Positions 14,949 to 22,256 of a stretch of DNA of 23,006 nucleotides are shown here, piece after piece; the stretch's first letter is position 1, and the number at the start of each line of letters is the position of its first letter. The notes beneath the pieces are model-generated. The model saw only the letters and a program-made list of their open reading frames with translations. It ran no database searches and was not told the origin of the DNA. Both the position numbers and the translations under genes were made by a program. This DNA comes from an uncultured Lachnospiraceae bacterium (GTDB lineage: Bacteria; Bacillota; Clostridia; Lachnospirales; Lachnospiraceae), in assembly GCA_947174985.1 (NCBI GenBank), contig CAMWLB010000008.1, forward strand, positions 1 to 23,006, written 5' to 3'.

Positions 14949-16441
14949 ATAAATACGTATTGGCTTTGGATCAGGGGACGACAAGTTCCCGCTGTATTCT
15001 GTTTGACAAGAAAGGAAAAATCTGCTCCATGGCGCAGAAGGAGTTTGAACAGATTTACCCGCAGCCGGGCTGGGTGGAGCACAATCCCATGGAGATATGG
15101 TCCTCGCAGCTTGCCGTAGCGATTGAAGCGATGGCGATGGTAAATGCAAAGCCGGAGGATATCAGCGGCATCGGTATCACCAACCAGCGTGAAACCACGA
15201 TTGTATGGGACAAAGAGACGGGACAGCCTGTCTATAATGCGATTGTGTGGCAGTGCAGGCGGACGGCGGATATGATAGATGCCTTGACGACGGCAGGCTT
15301 TGGCGAGACGATAAAGGAAAAGACGGGACTGATACCGGATGCCTATTTCAGCGCTTCCAAAATTGCATGGATACTGGAAAATGTAGAGGGCGCAAGAGAA
15401 AAGGCGGAAGAAGGAAAGCTGCTTTTCGGTACGGTGGATACCTGGCTGATATGGCATTTGACAAAGGGAGCAGTGCATGTGACGGACTACACCAATGCTT
15501 CCCGAACCATGCTGTTTGACATTCACAATTTGTGCTGGGACAAGGAGATACTGGACTATTTTAAGATACCGGAGAGTATGCTTCCGGCTGTGAAGCCTTC
15601 CAGCTATATATACGGATACACGGATACCTCGGTGCTTGGCGGAGAAATTCCCATTGCAGGCGCAGCGGGAGATCAGCAGGCGGCGCTTTTCGGTCAGTGC
15701 TGTTTTGAGCCCGGTGAGGTAAAAAATACATATGGAACAGGCTGCTTTTTGCTGATGAATACCGGAGAAAAGGCGATTCAGTCAAAGAGTGGGCTTTTGA
15801 CGACCATTGCCGCAAGCACGGACGAGCAGGTGGAGTATGCGCTGGAGGGCAGTGTGTTCGTGGCGGGAGCGGCAATCCAGTGGCTTAGGGACGGTATGCG
15901 TATGATTAAAAGTGCGCCCCAGTCCGAGGAGTATGCATCTGCTGCGGAGGAAACGGGAGGCGTCTATGTGGTGCCGGCTTTTGCCGGTCTGGGTGCGCCC
16001 TATTGGAACCCGTATGCGCGGGGAACGATAGTAGGACTGACGCGGGGCTGCACAAAGGAGCATTTTATCAGGGCGACACTGGAGTCCATTGCCTATCAGA
16101 CGGTGGATGTGTTAGAGGCGATGGAAAAGGATTCCGGAATCGATTTAAAGAGCCTTAAGGTGGACGGCGGCGCCAGTGCCAACAATTTCCTTATGCAGTT
16201 TGAAGCGGATATTCTGGACACGGAGGTGCGCCGGCCGGAGTGCATCGAGACGACTGCTTTAGGAGCGGCATACCTGGCGGGGCTTGCCACGGGCTATTTT
16301 AAGGACAGGGCGGAAATCCGTGAGAACTGGCAGCTTGGAAGAAGCTTTGTCTCAGGCATGGAACAGGAAAAGAGAAAGACTCTTTTAAAAGGCTGGAAAA
16401 AAACAGTGAAATGTGCGTTGGTATGGGCGGAAGAGGAGTAG
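14945..16441 (+). CDS. glpK: Glycerol kinase
   Basis: GlpK phosphorylates glycerol to sn-glycerol 3-phosphate with ATP. The 498-residue length is standard and the FGGY-kinase signatures are all present: YVLALDQGTTSSRCILFD, GWVEHNPMEIW, GITNQRETTIVWDKETG, IVWQCRRTAD, TVDTWLIWHLT, GAAGDQQAALFGQ, NTYGTGCFLLMNTG and VDGGASANNFLMQ. In many Gram-positive GlpK proteins a histidine in a YHFYG segment just before the GDQQ motif is phosphorylated by HPr; here that segment reads YTDTSVLGG, with no histidine. No glpF or glpD is adjacent. AAGGAGGT lies 5 nt before the ATG. The partner upstream is a deacetylase, an unusual pairing. Confidence 0.96.
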   Translation: MNKYVLALDQGTTSSRCILFDKKGKICSMAQKEFEQIYPQPGWVEHNPMEIWSSQLAVAIEAMAMVNAKPEDISGIGITNQRETTIVWDKETGQPVYNAIVWQCRRTADMIDALTTAGFGETIKEKTGLIPDAYFSASKIAWILENVEGAREKAEEGKLLFGTVDTWLIWHLTKGAVHVTDYTNASRTMLFDIHNLCWDKEILDYFKIPESMLPAVKPSSYIYGYTDTSVLGGEIPIAGAAGDQQAALFGQCCFEPGEVKNTYGTGCFLLMNTGEKAIQSKSGLLTTIAASTDEQVEYALEGSVFVAGAAIQWLRDGMRMIKSAPQSEEYASAAEETGGVYVVPAFAGLGAPYWNPYARGTIVGLTRGCTKEHFIRATLESIAYQTVDVLEAMEKDSGIDLKSLKVDGGASANNFLMQFEADILDTEVRRPECIETTALGAAYLAGLATGYFKDRAEIRENWQLGRSFVSGMEQEKRKTLLKGWKKTVKCALVWAEEE

Positions 16442-16451
16442 GAAAACGGAC

Positions 16452-16512
16452 TTGACTTTCTGTGGTGATAATGATACCATGTATCAAAACGATATATCAA
16501 TTTGATACATGG
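16452..16512 (+). promoter_or_regulatory. Promoter with two in-phase operators before the ferredoxin-flavodoxin-padR operon
   Basis: TTGACT (16452-16457) and TACCAT (16475-16480) are 17 bp apart. The -10 lies in the dyad TGATAC-CAT-GTATCA (16472-16486). A second dyad, TATCAA-T-TTGATA (16495-16507), is centred 22 bp downstream, about two helical turns. CCATGTATCAAA (16477-16488) and TTTGATACATGG (16501-16512) also form a perfect 12-bp inverted repeat reaching the ribosome binding site. The operon encodes a PadR repressor, the likely ligand. Confidence 0.75.
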
Positions 16513-16519
16513 AGGATTT

Positions 16520-17254
16520 ATGAAAAGACAACAGATAAGAAGAATGGTTTTGTTTATTTCCTTTATGCTGTTTCCTGTAACAATGTGGTATTTTTCCCCC
16601 TATCTGATTATTGTGGCAATGGCGCAGCATGTTTTAAATGGCAGCTTCTGGGTGTTTCTGGCAATGCTGGTATTGTCCATGTTTTGCGGGAGAGCGTTTT
16701 GCGGCTGGCTGTGTCCTTCCGGCGGATTACAGGAATGTTCTGCTTACATCAGGGAAACGCCGGCAAAGCAGGGCTGGCGCAATTACATCAAATATGGAAT
16801 CTGGTCTGTCTGGATGCTGGCGGTTATTGTTACATTTATTTTAGGGAAAAATGGTGTGACGGTGAACTTCTTTTTCATGACAGACCATGGAATTTCCGTT
16901 ACGGAAATTTATAACTATGTGATTTATTATGGCGTGCTGTTTTTATTGTTTCTGCCGACGGTTATTCATGGGAAGCGGGCGGCATGCCATTACCTTTGCT
17001 GGATGGCGCCGTTCATGGTTATCGGCGGTTTTATCGGGAGAAAGCTGCATTTGCCACAGCTGCATATCGAGGCTGACAGGGAAGCCTGCATTTCCTGCAG
17101 ACAGTGCAATAAAGCCTGTCCCATGGGACTTAAGGTAGAAGAACTGGTAAAACAGGAGAAAAATGCCTCCTGTTCGGAATGCATCCAATGCGGCGCATGC
17201 ATCGATAATTGTCCAAGACATGTATTAAAGTATGCAATGAGAAGGAGACAGTGA
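16520..17254 (+). CDS. NapH/MauN-like membrane 4Fe-4S ferredoxin-type protein
   Basis: The 244-residue protein begins with hydrophobic segments (about 9-35 and 40-57), carries the cytoplasmic-loop cysteine motif CGRAFCGWLCPSGGLQEC, further membrane segments (about 90-110 and 133-155), a CHYLCWMAPFM motif, then two 4Fe-4S clusters: CISCRQCNKACP and CSECIQCGACIDNCP. This layout is that of NapH- and CcoG/RdxA-type membrane ferredoxins that pass electrons across or along the membrane. The ATG at 16520 is chosen over the in-frame ATG at 16502 because GGAGG (16511-16515) serves it and the upstream ATG lies inside the operator. A flavodoxin gene follows after 2 nt, a likely redox partner. Confidence 0.88.
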   Translation: MKRQQIRRMVLFISFMLFPVTMWYFSPYLIIVAMAQHVLNGSFWVFLAMLVLSMFCGRAFCGWLCPSGGLQECSAYIRETPAKQGWRNYIKYGIWSVWMLAVIVTFILGKNGVTVNFFFMTDHGISVTEIYNYVIYYGVLFLLFLPTVIHGKRAACHYLCWMAPFMVIGGFIGRKLHLPQLHIEADREACISCRQCNKACPMGLKVEELVKQEKNASCSECIQCGACIDNCPRHVLKYAMRRRQ

Positions 17255-17256
17255 TA

Positions 17257-17742
17257 ATGAAAAAAAGAGTGGTTGTCTATTATTCTTTTGAGGGGAATAC
17301 CAAAAAGGCGGCGGAGCAGCTTGCAGAAAAGCTGGGGGCAGATATAGTGGAACTGCGGACTGTAGAGGAAATTCCACGAAAAGGCTTCGGAAAGTTTTTT
17401 GTAGGAGGGGGACTGGCGCTTTTTAAAAAATGTCCGCCGCTTCAGGACATAAAGAGCGATATGGATAAGTATGAAGAAATTATATTGGGAACGCCCATAT
17501 GGGCGGGAAAATGTACGCCTGCCATCAACAGCTTTTTGAAAGCGTACCCTGTAGGGGAAAAAGTGGTTGCTGTTTTTACCTGCAGCGGCGGAGGAGGCAA
17601 CAAAGGCTGCATGAAGGATTTGTCCCGAAGGCTTTCCGCACTCAAGTATTCGACGGCGCTGACCGACAGCAGGAATCAGGCTTCCAAAGATAACGAGTTG
17701 CATATACAGAAACTTGCAGAGGATATTATGCATGGCGAATGA
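17257..17742 (+). CDS. Flavodoxin-family protein
   Basis: The 161-residue protein starts VVVYYSFEGNTKKAAEQLAEKLG, with the FMN phosphate loop (S-x-x-G-N-T) after the first strand. It then has EIILGTPIWAGKCTPAINSFL, the isoalloxazine-flanking loop, and VVAVFTCSGGGGNKGCMKDL. Flavodoxins carry one or two electrons on FMN. The ATG at 17257, with AAGGAG at 17242-17247, is preferred over an earlier frame start inside the ferredoxin gene. It sits 2 nt after the ferredoxin stop and overlaps padR by 11 nt, so the three are co-expressed. Electron transfer between the two proteins is inferred from the operon. Confidence 0.9.
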   Translation: MKKRVVVYYSFEGNTKKAAEQLAEKLGADIVELRTVEEIPRKGFGKFFVGGGLALFKKCPPLQDIKSDMDKYEEIILGTPIWAGKCTPAINSFLKAYPVGEKVVAVFTCSGGGGNKGCMKDLSRRLSALKYSTALTDSRNQASKDNELHIQKLAEDIMHGE

Positions 17743-18277
17743 GCGGAAAATCGATATGGTCATACTCGGTCTTTTAAGTCATGAACCGCTGACCGGATAT
17801 GACATCAAAAAAAGAATCGACGGGGCAATCCGATTTTTCTGGAAGGGCAGCTTTGGCAGTATCTACCCTGCACTCAACGCGATGGAAAAGGACGGATTGG
17901 TGACAAAAGAGAACAGTTCTGAAAGCGGCAGGGAAAAAATTGTCTATGCAATCACACCTTCCGGCACGGCGGCGCTGACGGCGTGGCTTAAGGATTCGCA
18001 GGCGAAGAATGAATTGAAGTACGAAACGCTTCTAAAGCTCTTTTTTGGCGGCGCTGTTGATAAGCAGGCTACTGTTCATACAATCGAGATGTTTGAGCAG
18101 AATGTGCGGCAGGAACTGGAGCTCTTGAAGCGCTATGAGCAGAATTTGTCAAGGGTACTGGAGCAGCAGGATCATGTCTACTATTATCTCACCGTGACCT
18201 TTGGCATAGAGACTTATGAGGGATATTTGCGATGGTGCGAGAAGGCGAAGGGGATGCTGTTAGGGAATTCACCCTAA
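17732..18277 (+). CDS. PadR-family transcriptional regulator
   Basis: The 181-residue protein has the PadR winged helix: MVILGLLSHEPLTGYDIKKR, then WKGSFGSIYPALNAMEKDGLV and the wing REKIVYAITPSG. A C-terminal dimerisation part (Vir_C-like, about 90-175) follows: HTIEMFEQNVRQELELLKRYEQ and YLTVTFGIETYEGYLRWCEKAK. PadR proteins usually repress and release on binding a small molecule. The ATG at 17732 has AGAGGA upstream and overlaps the flavodoxin stop. It is the last gene of the ferredoxin operon and probably represses the operon promoter. Its last 9 bases overlap the convergent XRE gene. Confidence 0.92.
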   Translation: MANERKIDMVILGLLSHEPLTGYDIKKRIDGAIRFFWKGSFGSIYPALNAMEKDGLVTKENSSESGREKIVYAITPSGTAALTAWLKDSQAKNELKYETLLKLFFGGAVDKQATVHTIEMFEQNVRQELELLKRYEQNLSRVLEQQDHVYYYLTVTFGIETYEGYLRWCEKAKGMLLGNSP

Positions 18278-18281
18278 CAGC
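18256..18281. repeat. Perfect 10-bp inverted repeat spanning two convergent stop codons
   Basis: GCTGTTAGGG (18256-18265) and CCCTAACAGC (18272-18281) flank AATTCA. The padR TAA (18275-18277) is in the right arm and the XRE TGA (minus, 18269-18271) is in the loop. It may act as a terminator or RNA stabiliser for both genes, though neither flank has a U tract. Confidence 0.6.
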
Positions 18282-18844
18282 CACGCCAGTACCAGACAGA
18301 CAATGAGAGTTATCAGCCCGCTGCCAACAGCCAATAAAAATTGTTGGTAGGGGCGCTTTCCTATCTCCTGCTGTTGGGTGAGTTCATCCAGCCGTTTACC
18401 CTCCGAAAATGCCACGATTTCTTTATAGGTATGAATATGATTATCCTTTTTTATCCGCTCTACTTTAATGCAGAAAAACATTGTGATTCCGAACAATATG
18501 CCCCATGGAATAATGGCGTAAACATGCAGCCATAGTGCAAGTGGTACAGCGGACACCATTGTCGCTGCCAAAAGAATGCCAAAAACGGCGCCGTAATAGT
18601 TTAGCTTTTTCATTTCTGTTTCTTTGATTTCTTCTTTCATGATTTCAACATCTCCTTTTATAAGTTGGTCAAGAGATACGTTGAATAACGTGCTGAGAAG
18701 CAGCAGGCTGTGAATGTCAGGATAATTTTTCTCGGTTTCCCAGTTTGAAATAGTTTGTCTTGACACATAAATTTTTTCTGCCAGTTCTTCTTGGGAAAGT
18801 TTCATATCATTTCTATATTTCTTGATTTGCGCGCTTACTTCCAA
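18269..18844 (-). CDS. XRE-family HTH regulator with C-terminal membrane segments
   Basis: The 191-residue protein starts with an XRE/Cro helix-turn-helix (about 4-60: SAQIKKYRNDMKLSQEELAE, VSRQTISNWE, YPDIHSLLLLSTLFNVSLDQL). A short charged linker leads to two hydrophobic stretches (about 82-125) and a third at the C-terminus (about 167-190, LLAVGSGLITLIVCLVLAWLL), so it is probably membrane-tethered. The start is taken as TTG at 18844 because AAAGGAGG lies 8 nt upstream and the HTH begins right after; the longer reading to 18970 would cross the promoter and has no ribosome binding site. It overlaps padR tail-to-tail by 9 bp. Function of the membrane part is unknown. Confidence 0.85.
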   Translation of the reverse strand: MEVSAQIKKYRNDMKLSQEELAEKIYVSRQTISNWETEKNYPDIHSLLLLSTLFNVSLDQLIKGDVEIMKEEIKETEMKKLNYYGAVFGILLAATMVSAVPLALWLHVYAIIPWGILFGITMFFCIKVERIKKDNHIHTYKEIVAFSEGKRLDELTQQQEIGKRPYQQFLLAVGSGLITLIVCLVLAWLLG

Positions 18845-18882
18845 TTTGTACACCTCCTTTTGCCTGAATTGGTATCCTTGAA

Positions 18883-18923
18883 CCACCGTAAGCATATCAT
18901 ACGGTGGGCAGAGATGCCGCCAA
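18883..18923 (-). promoter_or_regulatory. Promoter and palindromic operator of the XRE gene
   Basis: Minus-strand TTGGCG (18923-18918) and TATGAT (18901-18896) are 16 bp apart. The -10 lies in the perfect inverted repeat CCACCGTA-N9-TACGGTGG (18883-18890 and 18900-18907). A dimeric repressor there would block the promoter; autorepression by the XRE protein is inferred. Confidence 0.6.
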
Positions 18924-19032
18924 ATGCGTTTGACATTGCCCTGAAAATATGTGTCAAAGGTATTTTGCATAGATTATTTTATCTATATATAGTACAATGG
19001 GCGGCTCTGAAAGTCGATGAGTAATTTTTTAT

Positions 19033-19109
19033 TTGACAATATCATTTGCATGGCATATAATAAAACACGCGTTGCAAAACGATTGTTTCAAGTAATTTAC
19101 ACGTGTAAA
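19033..19109 (+). promoter_or_regulatory. Consensus promoter and TetR-type operator
   Basis: TTGACA (19033-19038) and TATAAT (19056-19061) are both perfect, with a 17-bp spacer. Downstream of the expected start site is a perfect 14-bp palindrome TTTACACGTGTAAA (19096-19109), 22 bp before the tetR ATG. A strong promoter under a roadblock operator fits a TetR self-repressing operon. Confidence 0.82.
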
Positions 19110-19131
19110 CAACAGAAATGAGAGGTGAAAG

Positions 19132-19722
19132 ATGCCGCCAAAAGCAAAATTTACAAAAGAAGAGATTATTGCCGCAGCGCTTCAGATTGTGCGGGAGAGT
19201 GGCTTGGAAGCCGTCACGGCGCGGGAACTGGGGGCAAGACTCGGAAGTTCTGCAAGACCTATTTTTACGGTATTTGACAATATGGAAGAGGTGCTTGCAG
19301 GTGTTGAGGATATGGCGAGAGAGATTTACCGGCAGTATGTAGAGAGGGGACTGACGCAGACACCTGCTTTCCGCGGCGTCGGGCTGGAATATATACAGTT
19401 TGCGATACAGGAGCCCAAGCTGTTTCAGCTTTTGTTTATGAGCGAGAAGAGCGGGGAGAATGACGTTGCCCATGTTCTGGCGCTGATTGACCGGAATTAT
19501 GAGGTAATTTTGAAATCCGTGCAGGATTTGTATGGGTTTGACAGGGAAAATGCAGACAAGCTTTACCGCCATCTCTGGATATATTCCCATGGGATTGCGA
19601 CATTGTGTGCAACAAAGGTATGCAGCTTTACCCCGCAGGACATCGGCGGAATGTTGACAGAGGTCTTTACGGGACTGTTTATAAAGATGAAAAAGGAGGA
19701 ACAAAATGATTCGAGTAAATAA
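19132..19722 (+). CDS. TetR/AcrR-family transcriptional regulator
   Basis: The 196-residue protein has the TetR N-terminal helix-turn-helix (about 6-52): FTKEEIIAAALQIVRESGLE, AVTARELGARLGSSARPIF and FDNMEEVLA. The C-terminal ligand domain (about 70-185) resembles the WHG type of TetR proteins (HLWIYSHGIATL). TetR proteins repress until a ligand binds. GAGAGGTG precedes the ATG. The gene overlaps the ABC ATPase by 17 nt, so regulator and transporter share an operon, and the operator at 19096 lies just upstream. The ligand is probably a substrate or signal of the transporter; this is inference. Confidence 0.92.
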   Translation: MPPKAKFTKEEIIAAALQIVRESGLEAVTARELGARLGSSARPIFTVFDNMEEVLAGVEDMAREIYRQYVERGLTQTPAFRGVGLEYIQFAIQEPKLFQLLFMSEKSGENDVAHVLALIDRNYEVILKSVQDLYGFDRENADKLYRHLWIYSHGIATLCATKVCSFTPQDIGGMLTEVFTGLFIKMKKEEQNDSSK

Positions 19723-20398
19723 TATTACAAAATCCTTTGGAAATGAGGAGAATAAGACTGAGGTGCTGAAGGGTATTTCCCTGACGGTGGCGGACGAGGA
19801 TTTTGTCGTGATTTTAGGGGCTTCCGGTTCGGGAAAATCCACGCTGTTAAATGTGATGTCAGGGCTGGAAAAACCTGATACAGGTGAGGTTTTGTATGAT
19901 GATAAAGATATCACGAAGCTTTCCGATGCGGGTCTGACAGAATTCAGAAAAGAAACGGTTGGTTTTATTTTTCAGCAATACTATCTGCTGCCGCATTTGA
20001 ATGTGGACAAAAATGTGAAACTGGGGGCAGAGCTTATTGGCAGCAGGGACTATAAAAAAATGCTGGATGCAGTCGGGCTTGGCGAAAAACTGCACAAGTA
20101 CCCTCACGAGTTAAGCGGCGGTGAGCAGCAACGGGTTTCGGTTGCAAGGGCGCTTGCAAAGAAGCCTAAGGTGCTGTTTCTGGATGAGCCGACGGGCGCT
20201 TTGGATGAGGCAACAGGGCGGATGGTGCTGGATTACATAAGCAGTCTTCAGAAAGAGTATCATTTTACGATTGTCTGTGTGACGCACAATCTGAACATCG
20301 CGGAGATGGCGGGCACAGTCATCAGAATGAACAGCGGCAAGGTGATAGAAACTTATGAAAATAAACAGCGGAAAACAGCATATGAGATTGGCTGGTAA
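19706..20398 (+). CDS. ABC transporter ATP-binding protein (MacB/LolD type)
   Basis: The 230-residue ATPase has Walker A GASGSGKST (38-46), a Q-loop Gln at 90-91, the signature LSGGEQQRVSVARAL (136-150), Walker B VLFLDEP (156-162), and the H-loop His194. The sequence around the Q-loop (VGFIFQQYYLLPHLNV) is typical of the MacB/LolD/FtsE group, which works with FtsX-type permeases. That partner is the next gene, 11 bp downstream. AAGGAGG lies at 19693-19699. Likely role: export of a lipid, peptide or drug, or mechanotransmission, under the upstream TetR. Confidence 0.95.
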   Translation: MIRVNNITKSFGNEENKTEVLKGISLTVADEDFVVILGASGSGKSTLLNVMSGLEKPDTGEVLYDDKDITKLSDAGLTEFRKETVGFIFQQYYLLPHLNVDKNVKLGAELIGSRDYKKMLDAVGLGEKLHKYPHELSGGEQQRVSVARALAKKPKVLFLDEPTGALDEATGRMVLDYISSLQKEYHFTIVCVTHNLNIAEMAGTVIRMNSGKVIETYENKQRKTAYEIGW

Positions 20399-20409
20399 AG
20401 GAGGACATT

Positions 20410-21579
20410 ATGGTAATCAGTCTGAAAGACAGTCTTAAATTATTGGGAATTTTTATTATGTCCTGCTGCGCGGTTACAGTCTGTGCAATGTTCCTCAATT
20501 ATAACATGGACCTTGCGGAATTAGAGCCGCAAATCAGCGACGGCATGGTTCGCGTGTTTTACGATGCGCAGGTTATGACAGGTAAGGTGGTAATCGCCGT
20601 CTGCGGCGGCTGCCTGTTGGTTACGACAGTTATTTTGCTGTTTTTTTACATCAGAAATTACATTAATACCCACAAAAAGGAGCTTGGTATTTTAAAAGCA
20701 CTGGGGTATTCCAATTTTAAAATTGCAGGCAGTTTCTGGGTATTTGGACTCAGCGTTCTTGTCGGTACGGCTGCAGGGTATGGAATTGCTCTTACACTGA
20801 TGCCGGGGTTTTACCGTGTGCAGAACAAAGAAAAAATACTGCCAGAGTTTTCCATACATTTTCACCCGCTTCCGGCATTGTGCCTGACTGTGCTTCCGGC
20901 GGCTCTGTTTGCCTTGCTTTCGGTTCTCTATAGTTACCGAAAACTAAAAACACCGGTTTTGGAATTGTTACGGGAAAAGACTACGGTGAGGGTGCGAAAG
21001 AAGAGAGAAGGGAAAAAGGCAGGAAAAGAATTGCCTGCCCAAAAAGAACTGCCATTTTTGAGTGAATTGAAAAGAAGCACGCTTGGTGCAAGCCCGGCGC
21101 TTGTATTCTTCATTGGGTTTGCGGCTTTCTGTTATTCTTCCATGATGCAGATGGCTTTCAGCATGGATGATCTTGCCAGTGTATTTATGGCAGCCATGAT
21201 GATTATCATAGGGATTGTGCTGGCATGTACATCGCTGTTTCTGGCAATCACGTCGGTGGTAAACGGAAACAAAAAAACGATAGCCATGCTGCGGGTGTTC
21301 GGGTATTCCGAAAAAGCGTGCAGCAGCAGTATTTTAGGAGGGTACAGGCCCGTCGCATATATTGGTTTTGTAATCGGAACCATATATCAGTATATGCTCC
21401 TGAAAATCATGGTAACAATAGTATTTGCGGACGTGGACATAGTGCCGGAATACCATTTTGATTTTAAGGCATTTGGGATTGTACTGGTTTCTTTTGCTAT
21501 ACTGTATGAGCTGGTGATGTGGCGCTATACGGAAAAATTAAAAAAGGTTTCGATAAAGGAAGTTATGCTGGAGTCATAA
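20410..21579 (+). CDS. FtsX-like ABC transporter permease
   Basis: The 389-residue protein has an N-terminal membrane helix (about 10-30), a short outer loop (LAELEPQISDG..), and two groups of membrane helices typical of two FtsX units: about 58-80, 104-126 and 156-178, then 222-240, 252-274, 300-320 and 347-368. The conserved THKKELGILKALGYSN and NKKTIAMLRVFGYSEK segments are the coupling helices that contact the ATPase, one per half. It lacks the large extracytoplasmic domains of 700-900-residue relatives, so it is a compact form. AAAGGAGG precedes the ATG. It is the last gene of the tetR-ATPase-permease operon. Confidence 0.9.
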   Translation: MVISLKDSLKLLGIFIMSCCAVTVCAMFLNYNMDLAELEPQISDGMVRVFYDAQVMTGKVVIAVCGGCLLVTTVILLFFYIRNYINTHKKELGILKALGYSNFKIAGSFWVFGLSVLVGTAAGYGIALTLMPGFYRVQNKEKILPEFSIHFHPLPALCLTVLPAALFALLSVLYSYRKLKTPVLELLREKTTVRVRKKREGKKAGKELPAQKELPFLSELKRSTLGASPALVFFIGFAAFCYSSMMQMAFSMDDLASVFMAAMMIIIGIVLACTSLFLAITSVVNGNKKTIAMLRVFGYSEKACSSSILGGYRPVAYIGFVIGTIYQYMLLKIMVTIVFADVDIVPEYHFDFKAFGIVLVSFAILYELVMWRYTEKLKKVSIKEVMLES

Positions 21580-21584
21580 CAGGA

Positions 21585-21899
21585 TTAATAGAAAACAAAT
21601 CCGGCAATCAGAATCACGGACAGCGCAATGCGGATGCAGTGGTGCTGCCAATGGAAACTGCCGCTTTTTACACCATTACAGATGGCGGCGCAGCAGATTA
21701 GGGCGCAGCCCGCAAGGGCGGCGGACCAGTCTGCTGCAAAGGATAATATGTTTAAGACGACAGCGGCGAGCAGCACGAGGCTTCCGGCAGCCATACAGAT
21801 GTGGGAAGCACTGTGCTCTTTCTGCTTTATGGCGGCGATGGCTGCAATTAAGGACAAGATTCCAAATAAAATACTGACAATGTCTAAAACAATTCTCAT
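21585..21899 (-). CDS. Small four-helix membrane protein of unknown function
   Basis: The 104-residue protein has about four hydrophobic stretches: ILFGILSLIAAIAAI (10-24), a segment at about 33-54 (CMAAGSLVLLAAVVLNIL), one at about 58-74 (ALAGCALICCAAICNG), and a C-terminal IALSVILIAGFVFY. It is cysteine-rich in the third helix. I do not recognise the family. The ATG at 21899 is supported by AAAGGA at proper distance on the minus strand. It is convergent with the permease gene, only 5 bp away, so it is not part of that operon. It might modulate the neighbouring transporter, but nothing in the sequence shows this. Confidence 0.7.
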   Translation of the reverse strand: MRIVLDIVSILFGILSLIAAIAAIKQKEHSASHICMAAGSLVLLAAVVLNILSFAADWSAALAGCALICCAAICNGVKSGSFHWQHHCIRIALSVILIAGFVFY

Positions 21900-21933
21900 A
21901 ATAAAAATCCTTTCTATAATGACAGTGTGCTGT

Positions 21934-21943
21934 AGTGTACACT
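21934..21943. repeat. Palindrome AGTGTACACT upstream of the small membrane protein gene
   Basis: A perfect 10-bp palindrome 35 bp upstream of the start codon on the minus strand. TTGACT and TTGACG hexamers occur just upstream on that strand, so it may be an operator near a promoter, but no good -10 could be fixed. Confidence 0.35.
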
Positions 21944-22229
21944 TATCTTTCCGTCAAAATAGTCAATACCGGAATTATACCAATGTCATTTAGTTTATAA
22001 GAATTTTGTTAAGATAAGGGAACAACGCAAACAACTCACCCATATTGTCTCATTTTACACCCTTTTGTCCGTTTAGTTAAGGTACTAAATATGTAATATT
22101 CAAAAATTATCACAGGGAGCAACAGCTTTCCAGACTAAAGATTTTCTGTTTTTTAATTTAAATATATTGTAATTTAGAAAACTTAAATGGATGCAGAACA
22201 TTATTTATATGGCGTATATAAAATCACTT

Positions 22230-22256
22230 TTATCGTCTATTTAATAAAAATGCCAT
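22230..22256 (-). CDS. Possible 8-codon mini-ORF with strong ribosome binding site
   Basis: On the minus strand AGGAGG (22270-22265) lies exactly 8 nt before an ATG, which opens MAFLLNRR and then TAA. The site is as good as that of any real gene here, but the peptide is tiny. It may be a leader peptide or the start of a gene whose body was deleted. Confidence 0.25.
   Translation of the reverse strand: MAFLLNRR

Noticed and set aside
18845..18970. Longer version of the XRE protein starting at 18970
   Set aside because: The extra 42 residues cover the promoter and dyad and have no ribosome binding site; TTG at 18844 follows AAAGGAGG.
18969..18986. ATAGAT-TATTTT-ATCTAT inverted repeat as an operator
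   Set aside because: Six-base arms in very AT-rich DNA are likely by chance and it is not placed on a clear promoter.
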